Below are positions 34,950 to 43,825 of a stretch of DNA of 64,000 nucleotides, piece by piece; the first letter of the stretch is position 1, and each line of letters starts with the position of its first letter. The stretch covers positions 6,944,001-7,008,000 of the forward strand of contig NZ_CP186274.1 of NCBI RefSeq assembly GCF_049331405.1. The letters are read 5' to 3'. The notes under the pieces were generated by a model. The model made no database searches and was not told where the DNA came from. It saw only the letters and a program-made list of their open reading frames with translations. A program made the translations under genes and the position numbers. Origin of the DNA: PoT sp049331405 (GTDB lineage Bacteria; Planctomycetota; Planctomycetia; Isosphaerales; Isosphaeraceae).

Positions 34950-36881
34950 ATGAATGCCGCCGCCCAGGACTTTCGAACCCTCTTCGGGGTCGGCACGACC
35001 GTCGGCCTTTCTGACGGAGCCTTGCTGGAGCGTTTCATCGCCGGGCGTGAGGCCGCCGACTTCGAGGCGATCATGCGGCGGCACGGTCCCATGGTCTGGG
35101 GCGTCTGCCGGCGGATTCTCCGCGACCATCATGAGGCCGAGGACGCCTTCCAGGCGACCTTTCTCGTTCTCGCGAAAAGGGCGTCGACGATCGTCCCCCG
35201 CGAGAGGGTCGGCCGCTGGCTTTATGGCGTCTCGCGACGGACCGCCCTGAATGCCAGTGAGGCCTCGCGGAAGCGGAGGCTCCGGGAGCGGACGCATTCG
35301 GAATCGCGGAAGGCGATCGACCCCGACGCAGCTTACGGCGAGGCCACGGAAAGGCTCGACCTGGAGCTTGGCCGACTCCCGGAAAGGTATCGGCTCCCGA
35401 TCGTCCTGTGCGAGTTGGAGGGCAAGTCGCACGCCGAGGCTGCGGAGCATCTCGGCTGGCCGGTCGGCACCGTCTCCGGCCGCCTCTCGAGGGGTCGGTC
35501 ATTGCTGGCAGAGCGGCTCTCGCGTCCCGGTCAGGGGATCTCACCTACCTCGCTGGCGGTGCTCTGGACGGGGCCAGTTCGCCCCACCGTCGTGCTCGAT
35601 CCCTGGTTCATTTCCTGCTCCCTGGCGGCGAGCCAACTCGCGTCGGGACGAGAACTCGCCTCCCTCGCGGTCACACCTCAAGTCATCGCGCTGGCCAGCA
35701 GGGTTCTCGTGGGAATGAGCTTCGGCCCGCTCGGGCGCCTCCTGGCCTCTCTTGTCCTGCTTGGAATCGTCGCGGCGGGGGGAGTCGTCTTCGTCGATCG
35801 GACGAACGATAAGCACCGCCGCGCGGCGGCACAGGTGGCGAGTGTCAGGCGGGGCCCGGAGGTCCCGATCATGCGGAGGCTCGAGCATGACGAGCAGATC
35901 ATGGGTGTGGCCTTCGCACCGGACGGCTCGAGGGTGGCGACGGCCGGCAATGGCTCCGGTGCCAGGGTCAAGCTCTGGTCGCTCGAGGCGGCCAAGGCCC
36001 TCGAGACATTCGACGGAGCCTGGGTCGGGTGGCGAGCCATCGCCTTCTCGCCCGACGGCAAGAGCCTGGTCGCCGTCGGCAATGGTCGACTGCCGGCCGA
36101 GCAAGGCGGCCATGAACCCTTTCGCCTCTGGGACGCTACGGCAGGTCGCCTGATCTGGACGGCCCCGAGCATCGATCCCCCGACCGAGTTCTTCAGCGTC
36201 GCCTTTTCCCCCGATGGAAAGACGCTGGCCGTGGGTGGCCGGAGCGGCGTCTTGAGCCTGGGATATGGCGGCAAGATCGGCATCTTGCGGCTCCACGATC
36301 CGGGCACGGGGAACCTGCTCAGGTCGATCAAGGGGCTCGATGACATCTGGGCCATCGCCTTCTCGCCCGATGGAAAGACCATGGCCGTCGCCACGAACAC
36401 CGATGGCCAGGTCTCGTTCCTGAATACATCGACCTGGAACGTGATCGAGTCGGTTTCCATCAGCCGGCCGACATCCGTGGCCTGGTCTCCCGACGGGCGG
36501 ACGGTGGCGGTCGGGACCTTGAAGCTGGAGTCGAATGATCCGCTCGAGATCTACCAACCCGTCGGTACGGTGGCCCTCATCGACTTCGCCGCCAAGGGAT
36601 CCCCGAGGGTCTTCGGAAGGCAACTCGAGTCCGTCCTCTCCGTCGCCTTCTCGCCCGACGGCAAGCATCTCGCGACCGGCGGTTACGACAAGACGGCTCG
36701 AGTCTACGACCTGAAGAGCGGCGATCTGGAGCGCACTCGAACCATGATCCGCTGGGCCAACACCGTCGCCTTCTCGCCCGACGGCTCCCTCCTGGCGATC
36801 GGCACCAGCCCCGATGCCTACCTCTGGAACTGGGCCGCCGAAAATGCGGGAGAGGACCAGCGAAAGGCCGTTGGGGATTAG
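34950..36881 (+). CDS. ECF sigma factor fused to transmembrane helix and WD40 propeller
   Basis: In this 643-residue protein, residues about 20-185 form an ECF sigma factor (region 2 with HHEAEDAFQATFLVLAKRA; region 4 with GKSHAEAAEHLGWPVGTVSGRLSRGRSLL). A hydrophobic helix lies near 258-278 (LLASLVLLGIVAAGGVVFV). Residues 300-640 are WD40 repeats with SPDGK turns (at least six). The layout puts the sigma domain in the cytoplasm and the propeller outside, so the sensor and sigma factor are one polypeptide. Such ECF-WD40 fusions have been noted in planctomycetes. How the sigma part reaches promoters while membrane-bound, or whether it is cleaved, is not clear from sequence. Confidence 0.9.
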   Translation: MNAAAQDFRTLFGVGTTVGLSDGALLERFIAGREAADFEAIMRRHGPMVWGVCRRILRDHHEAEDAFQATFLVLAKRASTIVPRERVGRWLYGVSRRTALNASEASRKRRLRERTHSESRKAIDPDAAYGEATERLDLELGRLPERYRLPIVLCELEGKSHAEAAEHLGWPVGTVSGRLSRGRSLLAERLSRPGQGISPTSLAVLWTGPVRPTVVLDPWFISCSLAASQLASGRELASLAVTPQVIALASRVLVGMSFGPLGRLLASLVLLGIVAAGGVVFVDRTNDKHRRAAAQVASVRRGPEVPIMRRLEHDEQIMGVAFAPDGSRVATAGNGSGARVKLWSLEAAKALETFDGAWVGWRAIAFSPDGKSLVAVGNGRLPAEQGGHEPFRLWDATAGRLIWTAPSIDPPTEFFSVAFSPDGKTLAVGGRSGVLSLGYGGKIGILRLHDPGTGNLLRSIKGLDDIWAIAFSPDGKTMAVATNTDGQVSFLNTSTWNVIESVSISRPTSVAWSPDGRTVAVGTLKLESNDPLEIYQPVGTVALIDFAAKGSPRVFGRQLESVLSVAFSPDGKHLATGGYDKTARVYDLKSGDLERTRTMIRWANTVAFSPDGSLLAIGTSPDAYLWNWAAENAGEDQRKAVGD

Positions 36882-36930
36882 CTAAAGGTCGACGAGTCAA
36901 AATGAATGCCGATGTTGACGTGGCGAGTTT

Positions 36931-37923
36931 TCAGCCAGGGTCGGCGCATTCGGTCAGGATCAGAGCCAGGGTCGCCCAGCCGGTGGTCGAGAGCCGCTGG
37001 GCGTAGCTCTCGCTCCCCGAGGGACGCGTGGTTTCGGGCCAGCTTCCGTCCTCAGCTTGCTGCGAGATCAGGTAGGCCCGTCCTCGCTCGAGCAGCGGTT
37101 TCCACGAGGCCTGGTCCTGGCGTTTCGCGAGAGTGATCAGGACGAGCGCCGTATCGAAGACCTCGGGCGATGAGTTTGTAAACGGACCCCAACCGCCGTT
37201 ATCGCATTGGGCTCGACGGAGCAATTCGAGACTCGCATCGCGGAGTTTCGGATCGAGGCGTGAGCCGGGCGCAATGTCATCCAGCGTCAGGGCGGCGCAG
37301 GCGTCGAGGACGTTCCGAATCGGTCGGGTTCGGAGCCATTGCGAGGCTCGCCGGATCGGCTCGGCGAAACGCTGGCGGTCGCTGGCGGTCAGCACGCGAA
37401 TGGCCAGGGCCGTGGCGAGCGGCTTGCCATACGTCGCCGGCGATCCGATCAGGGCCTCGTCGTCGATCGGCCAGGAGCCATCGGCTGCCTGATCCTTGAT
37501 GAGTTGCCGAGTGGCCACCTCCAATAGGGAACGATCGGCGATGACGGCCGTGTCGATGCCGGACGATAGCGCGACCGAGAATTGCAGGCGAGCCAATCGC
37601 TTGTCGCTGAAGGCCGCATCGACGCCATTCTTGTCCCAACGATCGGGATGGGACAGGAACATGAGCGTATCGGCGAGGGCAGGATCCGGGACGGCGAAGC
37701 CTCGGCGGCGGGCCTCGAACAGGGCGCGAGCGGCGTCGCCGTTGTTATGGCAGGAGAAGCAATGATTCTCCCGCGACCATCGAGGGACCTCCTCGGCGAG
37801 ATACTTCACGGCCTTCTCGATCTCCGGTACCTTTCTCACCACGGGTGGCGTCTCGCCGCTGGCGCTCCGGATGGCGACCAATACCAGGACGAAAGTCGTT
37901 CGAATGGGTAATGATTCAATCAT
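36931..37923 (-). CDS. Secreted squalene-cyclase-like (alpha/alpha toroid) protein with CxxCH motif
   Basis: The 330-residue protein has a signal peptide (residues 1-23) and one CxxCH heme-attachment motif (C55, C58, H59 in HCFSCHNNG). Repeated alpha-helical units follow with terpene-cyclase/prenyltransferase type QW motifs (AADGSWPID, CDNGGWGPF, AEDGSWPET). The DxDD catalytic motif of squalene-hopene cyclases is not evident, so cyclase activity is unlikely. The protein may be a c-type heme protein with a toroid scaffold. It is convergent with the ECF-WD40 gene. Confidence 0.75.
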   Translation of the reverse strand: MIESLPIRTTFVLVLVAIRSASGETPPVVRKVPEIEKAVKYLAEEVPRWSRENHCFSCHNNGDAARALFEARRRGFAVPDPALADTLMFLSHPDRWDKNGVDAAFSDKRLARLQFSVALSSGIDTAVIADRSLLEVATRQLIKDQAADGSWPIDDEALIGSPATYGKPLATALAIRVLTASDRQRFAEPIRRASQWLRTRPIRNVLDACAALTLDDIAPGSRLDPKLRDASLELLRRAQCDNGGWGPFTNSSPEVFDTALVLITLAKRQDQASWKPLLERGRAYLISQQAEDGSWPETTRPSGSESYAQRLSTTGWATLALILTECADPG

Positions 37924-38033
37924 GTGAGATGGCTTTGGTCATCCAGCCGAACACGAGTCCCCGATGCCTCATCCACGGGATTTTCCGCCGTCACGCCTCC
38001 GAGGTCAAACGACTGCCGCTTCGAAAGCGAAGA

Positions 38034-38060
38034 GGCCCGGATCGGGTTGCGATCCGGGCC
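38034..38060 (-). terminator. Rho-independent-like terminator of the SPFH gene pair
   Basis: GGCCCGGATC at 38034-38043 and GATCCGGGCC at 38051-38060 form a perfect 10-bp stem with a 7-base loop. On the minus strand it is followed by TCTTCGCTTTC, a weak T-rich tail, about 45 bases after the SPFH stop. Confidence 0.65.
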
Positions 38061-38106
38061 TTCAATGTGACGACGATGCCTTCGAACCAAGGTTCTCAAG
38101 CCGGGA

Positions 38107-39864
38107 TCACCTGTTCGATCCCGCCTCCGGAGTGCGAGGCGGGGTGACGATCGAAGGCAACGGCCGGCTCGCAGCACGATCGGCGGGGTTGGCGAACGCG
38201 GGGATCGGCTTGGGGGCCTGGGATTCGGACCCGAGCTTGCCGAGCATGGTCTGCTCGAAGCCCTTGAGGTCGGTCCAGAGCGTGCCGGGGCCCGCGTAGA
38301 AGATGCCGAGCCGGAGGTCGTTGGACAGGCCTTCGGCGAAGACGAACTTGTTGTACGCCTCGGGCCCGCCGAGGGCCTGGACGTACTGGCGATAGCGATC
38401 CGCCTCGGCCGAGCGAGAGAGCCGGATCTTCTCGGCGTCGGCCTCGCCCAGAACCTTGGTCGACTCGGCCTCGACGGTGGCCGTCTTGGCGTCGACCTCG
38501 GCCTTGAGCTTCTCCGTGGTCGCCTCAATCTCCTTCGCGGCCTTCTCGCCTTCGGCCTCGAGCTCGGCGACCTTCTTCTCGGTCTCCGCCTTCGTCCGGC
38601 GCTCCTCGAGCGTGACCTTGGCCTTGGCCTCGGTCAGCTCGGCCTGGGCCTTGGCTGTGAGCTGTTCCTGCTCGCGGGTCTTGGTCAGCTCGTTCGCGAT
38701 CTTGGCCTTCTGGATCGGCTCACGGACCTGCTTGGGCACGTAGATGTGCCGGGTCAGGCCGAAGAGCAAAGAGAGATTCTTGGATGTGAGCACACGCCCG
38801 AGCTCCTCGGCGGTCTCGGTCTGGAACTCCTCCCGCGAGTCGCCGACGAGCAGGTCCACCGCGCCCCGCTTCGAGCCGTGGAGCCGGCAGATCGAGCCGA
38901 CCTGCGGCAGGATCACCTTCTCCTCGACGTCCTTCAAGGTCCCGAACTTCCGGACGACCTCCGGGGCCTGCTCAGGGAGGATGCCCCAGATGGTCGTGAA
39001 GTCGAGGTGGATCAGGAAGCCATCGTTCGAAGGGAATTCGATCCCCTTACCTACCATGTACTTGGGGTCGTTCGTCAGGGCCGGCACCGGCGTCGTCTCG
39101 GCCCCGTCCTGGTTCTTGGACAGCAGGGAGGACCGGCGGGCTTCCTCGACCTTGAGCGTCGTCTCATTGTAGCCGATGCTGATGATGTCGACGCGTTTCT
39201 CCATCGGGTTCAGGAAGTAGATGCCCGGCTGGAGCACCTTGTCCTGGATCCCCTGGACCTGGCCGATCCGGGAGTTCTCCGTCTTGTTCGTGACGACCCC
39301 GATGTAGCCGGGAGGGATGAGCTGGGTCTCGCCGGGGCCGCGTGCGACGCGGGTGTTGGGCTCGACGCAGGCATCGACGTCGACGGTCTTGACCTCGTAT
39401 CCATAGCTATTGAGCCGATAGCGGCCGGGCGTCAGCACCTTGCGCCGGATGCCCTGGTATCCCTCGTCGTCCACGAGGAACGTGCCCGCCGGCAAGGGCT
39501 TGCCGACCTTCGAGACGACGATCCCGATTTTGCCGGGCTCGATGATCGTGTCCTTGACGAGCTGGGTCTCGTACTCGAGCGGCGAGTAGAAGTGCCGCCC
39601 GGGCCCCGGCATGTTCTCGAGGATCCCGATCTGCTGCGGCCGCCCCGAGGCGTCGGTCTTCACCAGAGTCCCCTCGGGGGCCTTGGCGACCGTGCCGAAC
39701 GGCCAGGGGCCTCGGTATCTGAGCAGCAGGCTATGACCGGTCGGGACCTCGATCCGGCAGACCATCCACTGCCAGACCCCCAGGTAGGCCACGAGTAAGG
39801 CCGCACCCAGCATCAAGAACGACCGGACTCCTCGTAGCGACCGCCGACGATTCTGGTTGGTCAT
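38107..39864 (-). CDS. SPFH/band 7 domain membrane protein (flotillin-like), second of pair
   Basis: The 585-residue protein has one N-terminal membrane helix (about residues 14-35), an SPFH/band 7 region around 40-330, and a long Ala/Glu/Lys-rich coiled coil (about 370-480; for example EKKVAELEAEGEKAAKEIEA). A Pro/Ser-rich tail ends it. SPFH proteins oligomerise at membranes and organise microdomains or control proteases. Its ATG overlaps the stop of the first SPFH gene by four bases. It is related to its neighbour but has a longer insert before the coiled coil. No protease or NfeD gene is adjacent. Confidence 0.88.
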   Translation of the reverse strand: MTNQNRRRSLRGVRSFLMLGAALLVAYLGVWQWMVCRIEVPTGHSLLLRYRGPWPFGTVAKAPEGTLVKTDASGRPQQIGILENMPGPGRHFYSPLEYETQLVKDTIIEPGKIGIVVSKVGKPLPAGTFLVDDEGYQGIRRKVLTPGRYRLNSYGYEVKTVDVDACVEPNTRVARGPGETQLIPPGYIGVVTNKTENSRIGQVQGIQDKVLQPGIYFLNPMEKRVDIISIGYNETTLKVEEARRSSLLSKNQDGAETTPVPALTNDPKYMVGKGIEFPSNDGFLIHLDFTTIWGILPEQAPEVVRKFGTLKDVEEKVILPQVGSICRLHGSKRGAVDLLVGDSREEFQTETAEELGRVLTSKNLSLLFGLTRHIYVPKQVREPIQKAKIANELTKTREQEQLTAKAQAELTEAKAKVTLEERRTKAETEKKVAELEAEGEKAAKEIEATTEKLKAEVDAKTATVEAESTKVLGEADAEKIRLSRSAEADRYRQYVQALGGPEAYNKFVFAEGLSNDLRLGIFYAGPGTLWTDLKGFEQTMLGKLGSESQAPKPIPAFANPADRAASRPLPSIVTPPRTPEAGSNR

Positions 39865-41510
39865 CGGTTCGACTCCTGCGTGGTGACGGTCGGATTCGGG
39901 GTTTCGGCCGGATTCGGGGCGGTGGTGTTGGCCGCGGTCGCGGGACTCTTGGGTTGATCCTGACGCGGGGCGGCATGCTCCCTGGTGAACTGGCCGAAGA
40001 GCTCCATCAGCGGCCCTTCGGAGTTCGAGAGGATCGTGTGGAAGGCCGGGGCCAGCTTCCCGATAAGGATGTTGCGGGCCATGGAGGAGCCATCGCCGTC
40101 GAAGGCGGAGACCCTTGCGGCGAGGCCGGCGACCTCGGCCGCGTTATTGAAGCGGATGACGTCGGCGTCGGCCTTCGCCTTGGACGTGATCGCCGAGGCC
40201 TTGTCCTTCGCGGCCTCGAGGCGGGTCTGGGCGACCTTGAACTTCTGCTCGGCGAGCGTCTTCGCGACTTCCTTGTCCTGCTCGGCCTTGGTCGTCTTCT
40301 CGACGACCCCCTGCTCGGCCTCGACGAGCCGCTTCTTCTGGTCGGCGAGGATCTCTTGCACGCGGAGCTGGGCCTCGGAGAGCTGCTGGAGCTTCTCCTG
40401 CTTGAACTGGGCGAGCTGCTGCTTGGCGACCTCTCGGGCCCGGACCGGCGTGGCGATGTCTTCGGGCGGCTGGATCGACGTGATCGCGACGGCCAGGATC
40501 TCGATCCCCTGCTTCTTGCAGTTGTCGGTGAGGCTCTTCACCAGGTCGCGCTGGAATTGCTCGCGGTCGTTGCCGCTGATGAACTGCCCACCCGAGAGCT
40601 TCGAGCCCCCAATCCTGCAGAGCGAACGGCTCTCGGGGTTGATGATCTTGGAGATGATCTCCTCGTCGATCTTGTCGCCGTTGGCGTCGTCGTTGTACTT
40701 CACGAAGACCTCGGCCACCTTGTCGGGGAGCACCCGGAACTCGACCGCGCCGTCGAGGACGATGGGGAAGCCGTCCGACGAGAGGAAGTCCATCTCGTCC
40801 CCCTGCCCGAGGTTGAACCGCTTCGACCGGCAGTCGACCAGGCTCACGCGTCGCTCGAACGGGTTGAAGTAATAAGTCCCCGGCTCGATCGTGTTCGGCT
40901 GGACTCCTCGCTCCCCCTCCTCGACCATGAACACGTTCGAGTTCTTGGGCTCGGGGCCGGCGAGCAGCGTGACGACCCCTCTGAAGCCGACCGGGACCGT
41001 GACGGGGTCATAGAGCTGAATCGTCTCGGCATAGGGGTTGTAAGGATATCGGCCCGGCTTGAGGACCTCGCGGAGGATCCCCTTCTGCCCCTCCTTGGCG
41101 AGCACCTGGCCCAGCTCGAGTTCCTCGCCGTCCAGCGCGATCCGGATGCCGATCTTGTCATTGGGGACGAGGAATTGCGGGCTGAACTCCCACGACCAGT
41201 AGAACGGGTTGTAGAAGTAGCGGCCTTCGGTCAATACGCCCCGGTAACGCCCCTCGGTCTGTACCCCCTTGTAATAGCGTCCATCCTTCGTCCTTGGCGG
41301 GGCGAGCTCCATGTCCGGCGCGAGGTCGAGCCCAACCTTGCGGACGAGGATCGCCTGCTGGCCGGTCCCCACCTCGATCTTGCACGTCTCGTAGACGACA
41401 ATCGACATGAACCCGAGCGCCAGCAATCCGATGGCGATGAGCGCCTTCGTGGGCTTCCAGTCCCGGAAAGGAGCCGGCGGCCGTTCGTCCCATGCGTCAT
41501 CTGCATTCAT
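39861..41510 (-). CDS. SPFH/band 7 domain membrane protein (flotillin-like), first of pair
   Basis: The 549-residue protein has an N-terminal helix (about 18-40; ALIAIGLLALGFMSIVVYE), an SPFH domain (CKIEVGTGQQAILVRKVG and the following YFFNPFERR-type strands), and an Ala/Gln/Lys-rich coiled coil (about 350-450). A Thr/Pro/Asn-rich tail ends it. GAGGAGG is seven bases before the ATG at 41510. With the downstream paralog it probably makes a hetero-oligomer, as in HflK/HflC; that is inference from coupling. Confidence 0.88.
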   Translation of the reverse strand: MNADDAWDERPPAPFRDWKPTKALIAIGLLALGFMSIVVYETCKIEVGTGQQAILVRKVGLDLAPDMELAPPRTKDGRYYKGVQTEGRYRGVLTEGRYFYNPFYWSWEFSPQFLVPNDKIGIRIALDGEELELGQVLAKEGQKGILREVLKPGRYPYNPYAETIQLYDPVTVPVGFRGVVTLLAGPEPKNSNVFMVEEGERGVQPNTIEPGTYYFNPFERRVSLVDCRSKRFNLGQGDEMDFLSSDGFPIVLDGAVEFRVLPDKVAEVFVKYNDDANGDKIDEEIISKIINPESRSLCRIGGSKLSGGQFISGNDREQFQRDLVKSLTDNCKKQGIEILAVAITSIQPPEDIATPVRAREVAKQQLAQFKQEKLQQLSEAQLRVQEILADQKKRLVEAEQGVVEKTTKAEQDKEVAKTLAEQKFKVAQTRLEAAKDKASAITSKAKADADVIRFNNAAEVAGLAARVSAFDGDGSSMARNILIGKLAPAFHTILSNSEGPLMELFGQFTREHAAPRQDQPKSPATAANTTAPNPAETPNPTVTTQESNR

Positions 41511-41965
41511 GTTTCGCCTCCTCGGGCGACACTCGTGGGGGGATTGACTCGGAATCGAGTCTACCTCGCCAACACGGGAGGGTGTTCGCCGTCGACCCCG
41601 AAATCTTGTCATTTCGTGATCGCAAAGATTGGAGTACCGGCCATTCCATTTCGCCGCAAATCCAATTGGGATCGGGTGATCCTATGCGTATTGCAATTGG
41701 AGAAGCGTCGTATGTGCTTTTCGCAATTTCCGGGAAAAATCGCGGTTGCGTCGAGTTTTTGAGCTCGAGTAAGGACTCGATGGAGGAAAGCCAGGAGATG
41801 CTCCCTGCCTGCAAGCGTGAATGAACGATCTTGCAGGACGCGGGATTTTGAGCATTGGGAACTGCAAACAGTCTGGTCCTCAAAACGAAAGAAGCCCGCC
41901 CCCGAGTTCGGAGGCGGACTTCTTGAGATTCACGATTGTTTTCTACAACAAGCCCGGACTTTCGC
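41511..41965. other. Intergenic region between SPFH pair and sugar-nucleotide operon
   Basis: Both flanking genes are on the minus strand. A terminator-like hairpin for the upstream operon lies at 41889-41923; the rest should contain the promoter of the SPFH genes. No ORF is convincing. Confidence 0.5.
41889..41923 (-). terminator. Terminator of the sugar-nucleotide operon
   Basis: AAGAAGCCCGCC (41889-41900) pairs with GGCGGACTTCTT (41912-41923) with one mismatch around an 11-base loop. Read on the minus strand it is followed by TCGTTTTGAGG. It lies about 40 bases after the last gene of the operon. Confidence 0.65.
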
Positions 41966-42556
41966 TTATTGCACTGCCTCGAGGGCGAAGTACATCTTGA
42001 AGGTGGCTTGAGGAGTGGTCCGCTCGTACATCAAGCCCAGGTACAGCCCCGGAGCCACTTCGCGGATCTCATCGCGATAGGGGCGGTAGAGGCGAGAAGT
42101 CTCGGCATAGTCGAGGATGAGCGAAGGGCGGCCGTCGAGCCAGCTCTCGCCCTGGTAGGTCTTCCCCCGGATGATCTTGATCCCGAAGAAGCGGTTGATC
42201 GCCGTCGAATCCTCGGGGTTGAAGGTCTTCCCCTGCCACATGAATCGGGCGACCTTCGACGCGGGGACCGTGATCCGGCTGCCCGGGTTGTAGATGACCC
42301 GACCCTTGACGCGCCCGGGGGGCACGGTGCCGGGGCCCGCCTGCATGTACAGCGAATCGAGCTGCGGCTGGCTGAGCCGGATGAGCTGATCCATCGTGGA
42401 GATGACGACGGCCCCCTCGTCGGAGGCCTGCTTCACCTCGGGGTCGAGCGGCGTGGAACCCACCTGAAAGGCCTCCGCGTGGACGTCGCCGAGCGCGACC
42501 AGGAGAACGAGCACGCCCCAACCGATCGCCGAGCTTCGACGCACTCGCAACACCAT
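41966..42556 (-). CDS. Exported conserved protein of unknown function
   Basis: The 196-residue protein has a signal peptide (VRRSSAIGWGVLVLLVALGDVHAE). The mature part has a beta-rich look with the conserved-seeming segments INRFFGIKIIRGKTYQGESW, GRPSLILDY and DEIREVAPGLYLGLMY, which suggests a small-molecule or lipid-binding barrel. I do not recognise a named family. It starts at ATG 42556 with GAGG eight bases upstream and is the last gene of the sugar-nucleotide operon. Confidence 0.7.
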   Translation of the reverse strand: MVLRVRRSSAIGWGVLVLLVALGDVHAEAFQVGSTPLDPEVKQASDEGAVVISTMDQLIRLSQPQLDSLYMQAGPGTVPPGRVKGRVIYNPGSRITVPASKVARFMWQGKTFNPEDSTAINRFFGIKIIRGKTYQGESWLDGRPSLILDYAETSRLYRPYRDEIREVAPGLYLGLMYERTTPQATFKMYFALEAVQ

Positions 42557-42736
42557 TCGTCGTGCCTCATTCTGGCGGCCTGGGATCACGCCAGCAAGGC
42601 TCGACCCGGCCCGACATTGGGCCGAGACTCTCCCGCCAGGGATGCGCGCTCCCACATCCCGGAGGATCGGCCTCGGATGCACCCCGTCCTGAGTCGAGCC
42701 CGGCATGTTCGAGCTCAGGGCGGATGGATGCGACGG

Positions 42737-43690
42737 TCAGGCCGGAAGGTTGGGTATCGTGGCCTGCAACGTCCGTCGCAGACCTTCCTCGAAGCCGACC
42801 ACCGGTCGATAGCCCAGGGCTTCCTGAATCCGGGCGAGGCTCGCCTGGGAGTCGCGCACGTCCCCTTCCCGGCTCGGCTGGAAGTCGGGTTCGAGGTCCG
42901 TCCCCAGGACACCGTTGATCGCGGCCACGAGATCGAGCAGGCTGATCCTGCTGCCGGTCCCGACGTTGTAGACGGCCCCTCGCAAGGGTCGCTCGGATCG
43001 AAGCGCGGCGAAGTTGGCGGCTACGACGTTGCTGACGAACGTGAAGTCGCGGGTCTGCGACCCGTCGCCGAAGATGGTCGGCCGACGCCCCTCGCTCATC
43101 CACTTGGAGAAGAGCGAGATGACGCCGCTATACGGGCTCGACGGATCCTGCCTCGGGCCGAAGACGTTAAAGTAGCGAAGGCTGACGCCGTCGAGCCCCA
43201 TCGTCTGGGCGTAGACCGAGATATACGACTCGCCCGCAAGCTTCCCCGCCGCATAGGGGCTCAGCGGCTGGGGCAGCATCCCCTCGTGCTTGGGGAGTTC
43301 CGTCGTCTCGCCGTAGGCGCTGCTCGACGCGGCGAAGATGACCCGCTTCACCCCGGCCTGCCGCGAGGCCTCGAGGACGTTGAGCGTCGCCGTCGGGCCG
43401 CTCTCGTGCGAGAGCAAGGGTTCGCGGACCGACCGGGGCACGCTCGGGATCGCCGCCTGGTGGAAGATGTAGTCCGCGCCTTCCACGGCGCGTCGGCAGA
43501 ACTCGAAGCCGGCGAGATCCCCTTCGAGGAACTCGATGCGGTCGCGGACGTGGTCGAGGTTGTGGGCCCTGCCCGTCGAGAGGTTGTCGGCCACGCGGAC
43601 CCGGAACCCCTCCTTGAGCAACTCATCCACGAGGTGCGAGCCGATGAACCCCGCGCCACCCGTCACCAGAACCAGGCCCGAAGCATCCAC
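42737..43690 (-). CDS. NAD-dependent sugar-nucleotide epimerase (GalE/WbpP-like)
   Basis: The 317-residue protein is an extended SDR. The NAD-binding motif TGGAGFIGSH is at residues 10-19, the conserved SSSAYG at 122-127 and the catalytic YAAGK at Y146/K150. Family segments RYFNVFGPRQDP and DFTFVSNVV are present. It acts on a nucleotide-activated sugar, most likely UDP-hexose. It is 135 bases after the kinase/pyrophosphorylase gene on the same strand, so it could epimerise the product of that enzyme. The hexosamine or uronic acid specificity cannot be told by eye. Confidence 0.92.
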   Translation of the reverse strand: MDASGLVLVTGGAGFIGSHLVDELLKEGFRVRVADNLSTGRAHNLDHVRDRIEFLEGDLAGFEFCRRAVEGADYIFHQAAIPSVPRSVREPLLSHESGPTATLNVLEASRQAGVKRVIFAASSSAYGETTELPKHEGMLPQPLSPYAAGKLAGESYISVYAQTMGLDGVSLRYFNVFGPRQDPSSPYSGVISLFSKWMSEGRRPTIFGDGSQTRDFTFVSNVVAANFAALRSERPLRGAVYNVGTGSRISLLDLVAAINGVLGTDLEPDFQPSREGDVRDSQASLARIQEALGYRPVVGFEEGLRRTLQATIPNLPA

Positions 43691-43825
43691 GATCAGGTAT
43701 CCTCAGTTCCGGAGGCGGGCCCTCCGGGGAAGGCCGGGCGGAGATCAGTCCCGAGTCACGAGGCTCGACTTCCCTTTGGGGGAATGAGGTCGAGCCCGGG
43801 GACGTCAGCATTATACGAGCCTGCG

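Noticed and set aside
39954..41762. 602-codon plus-strand open frame opposite the first SPFH gene
   Set aside because: It is antisense to a gene with an RBS, membrane helix and recognisable SPFH domain, and its translation has no domain.
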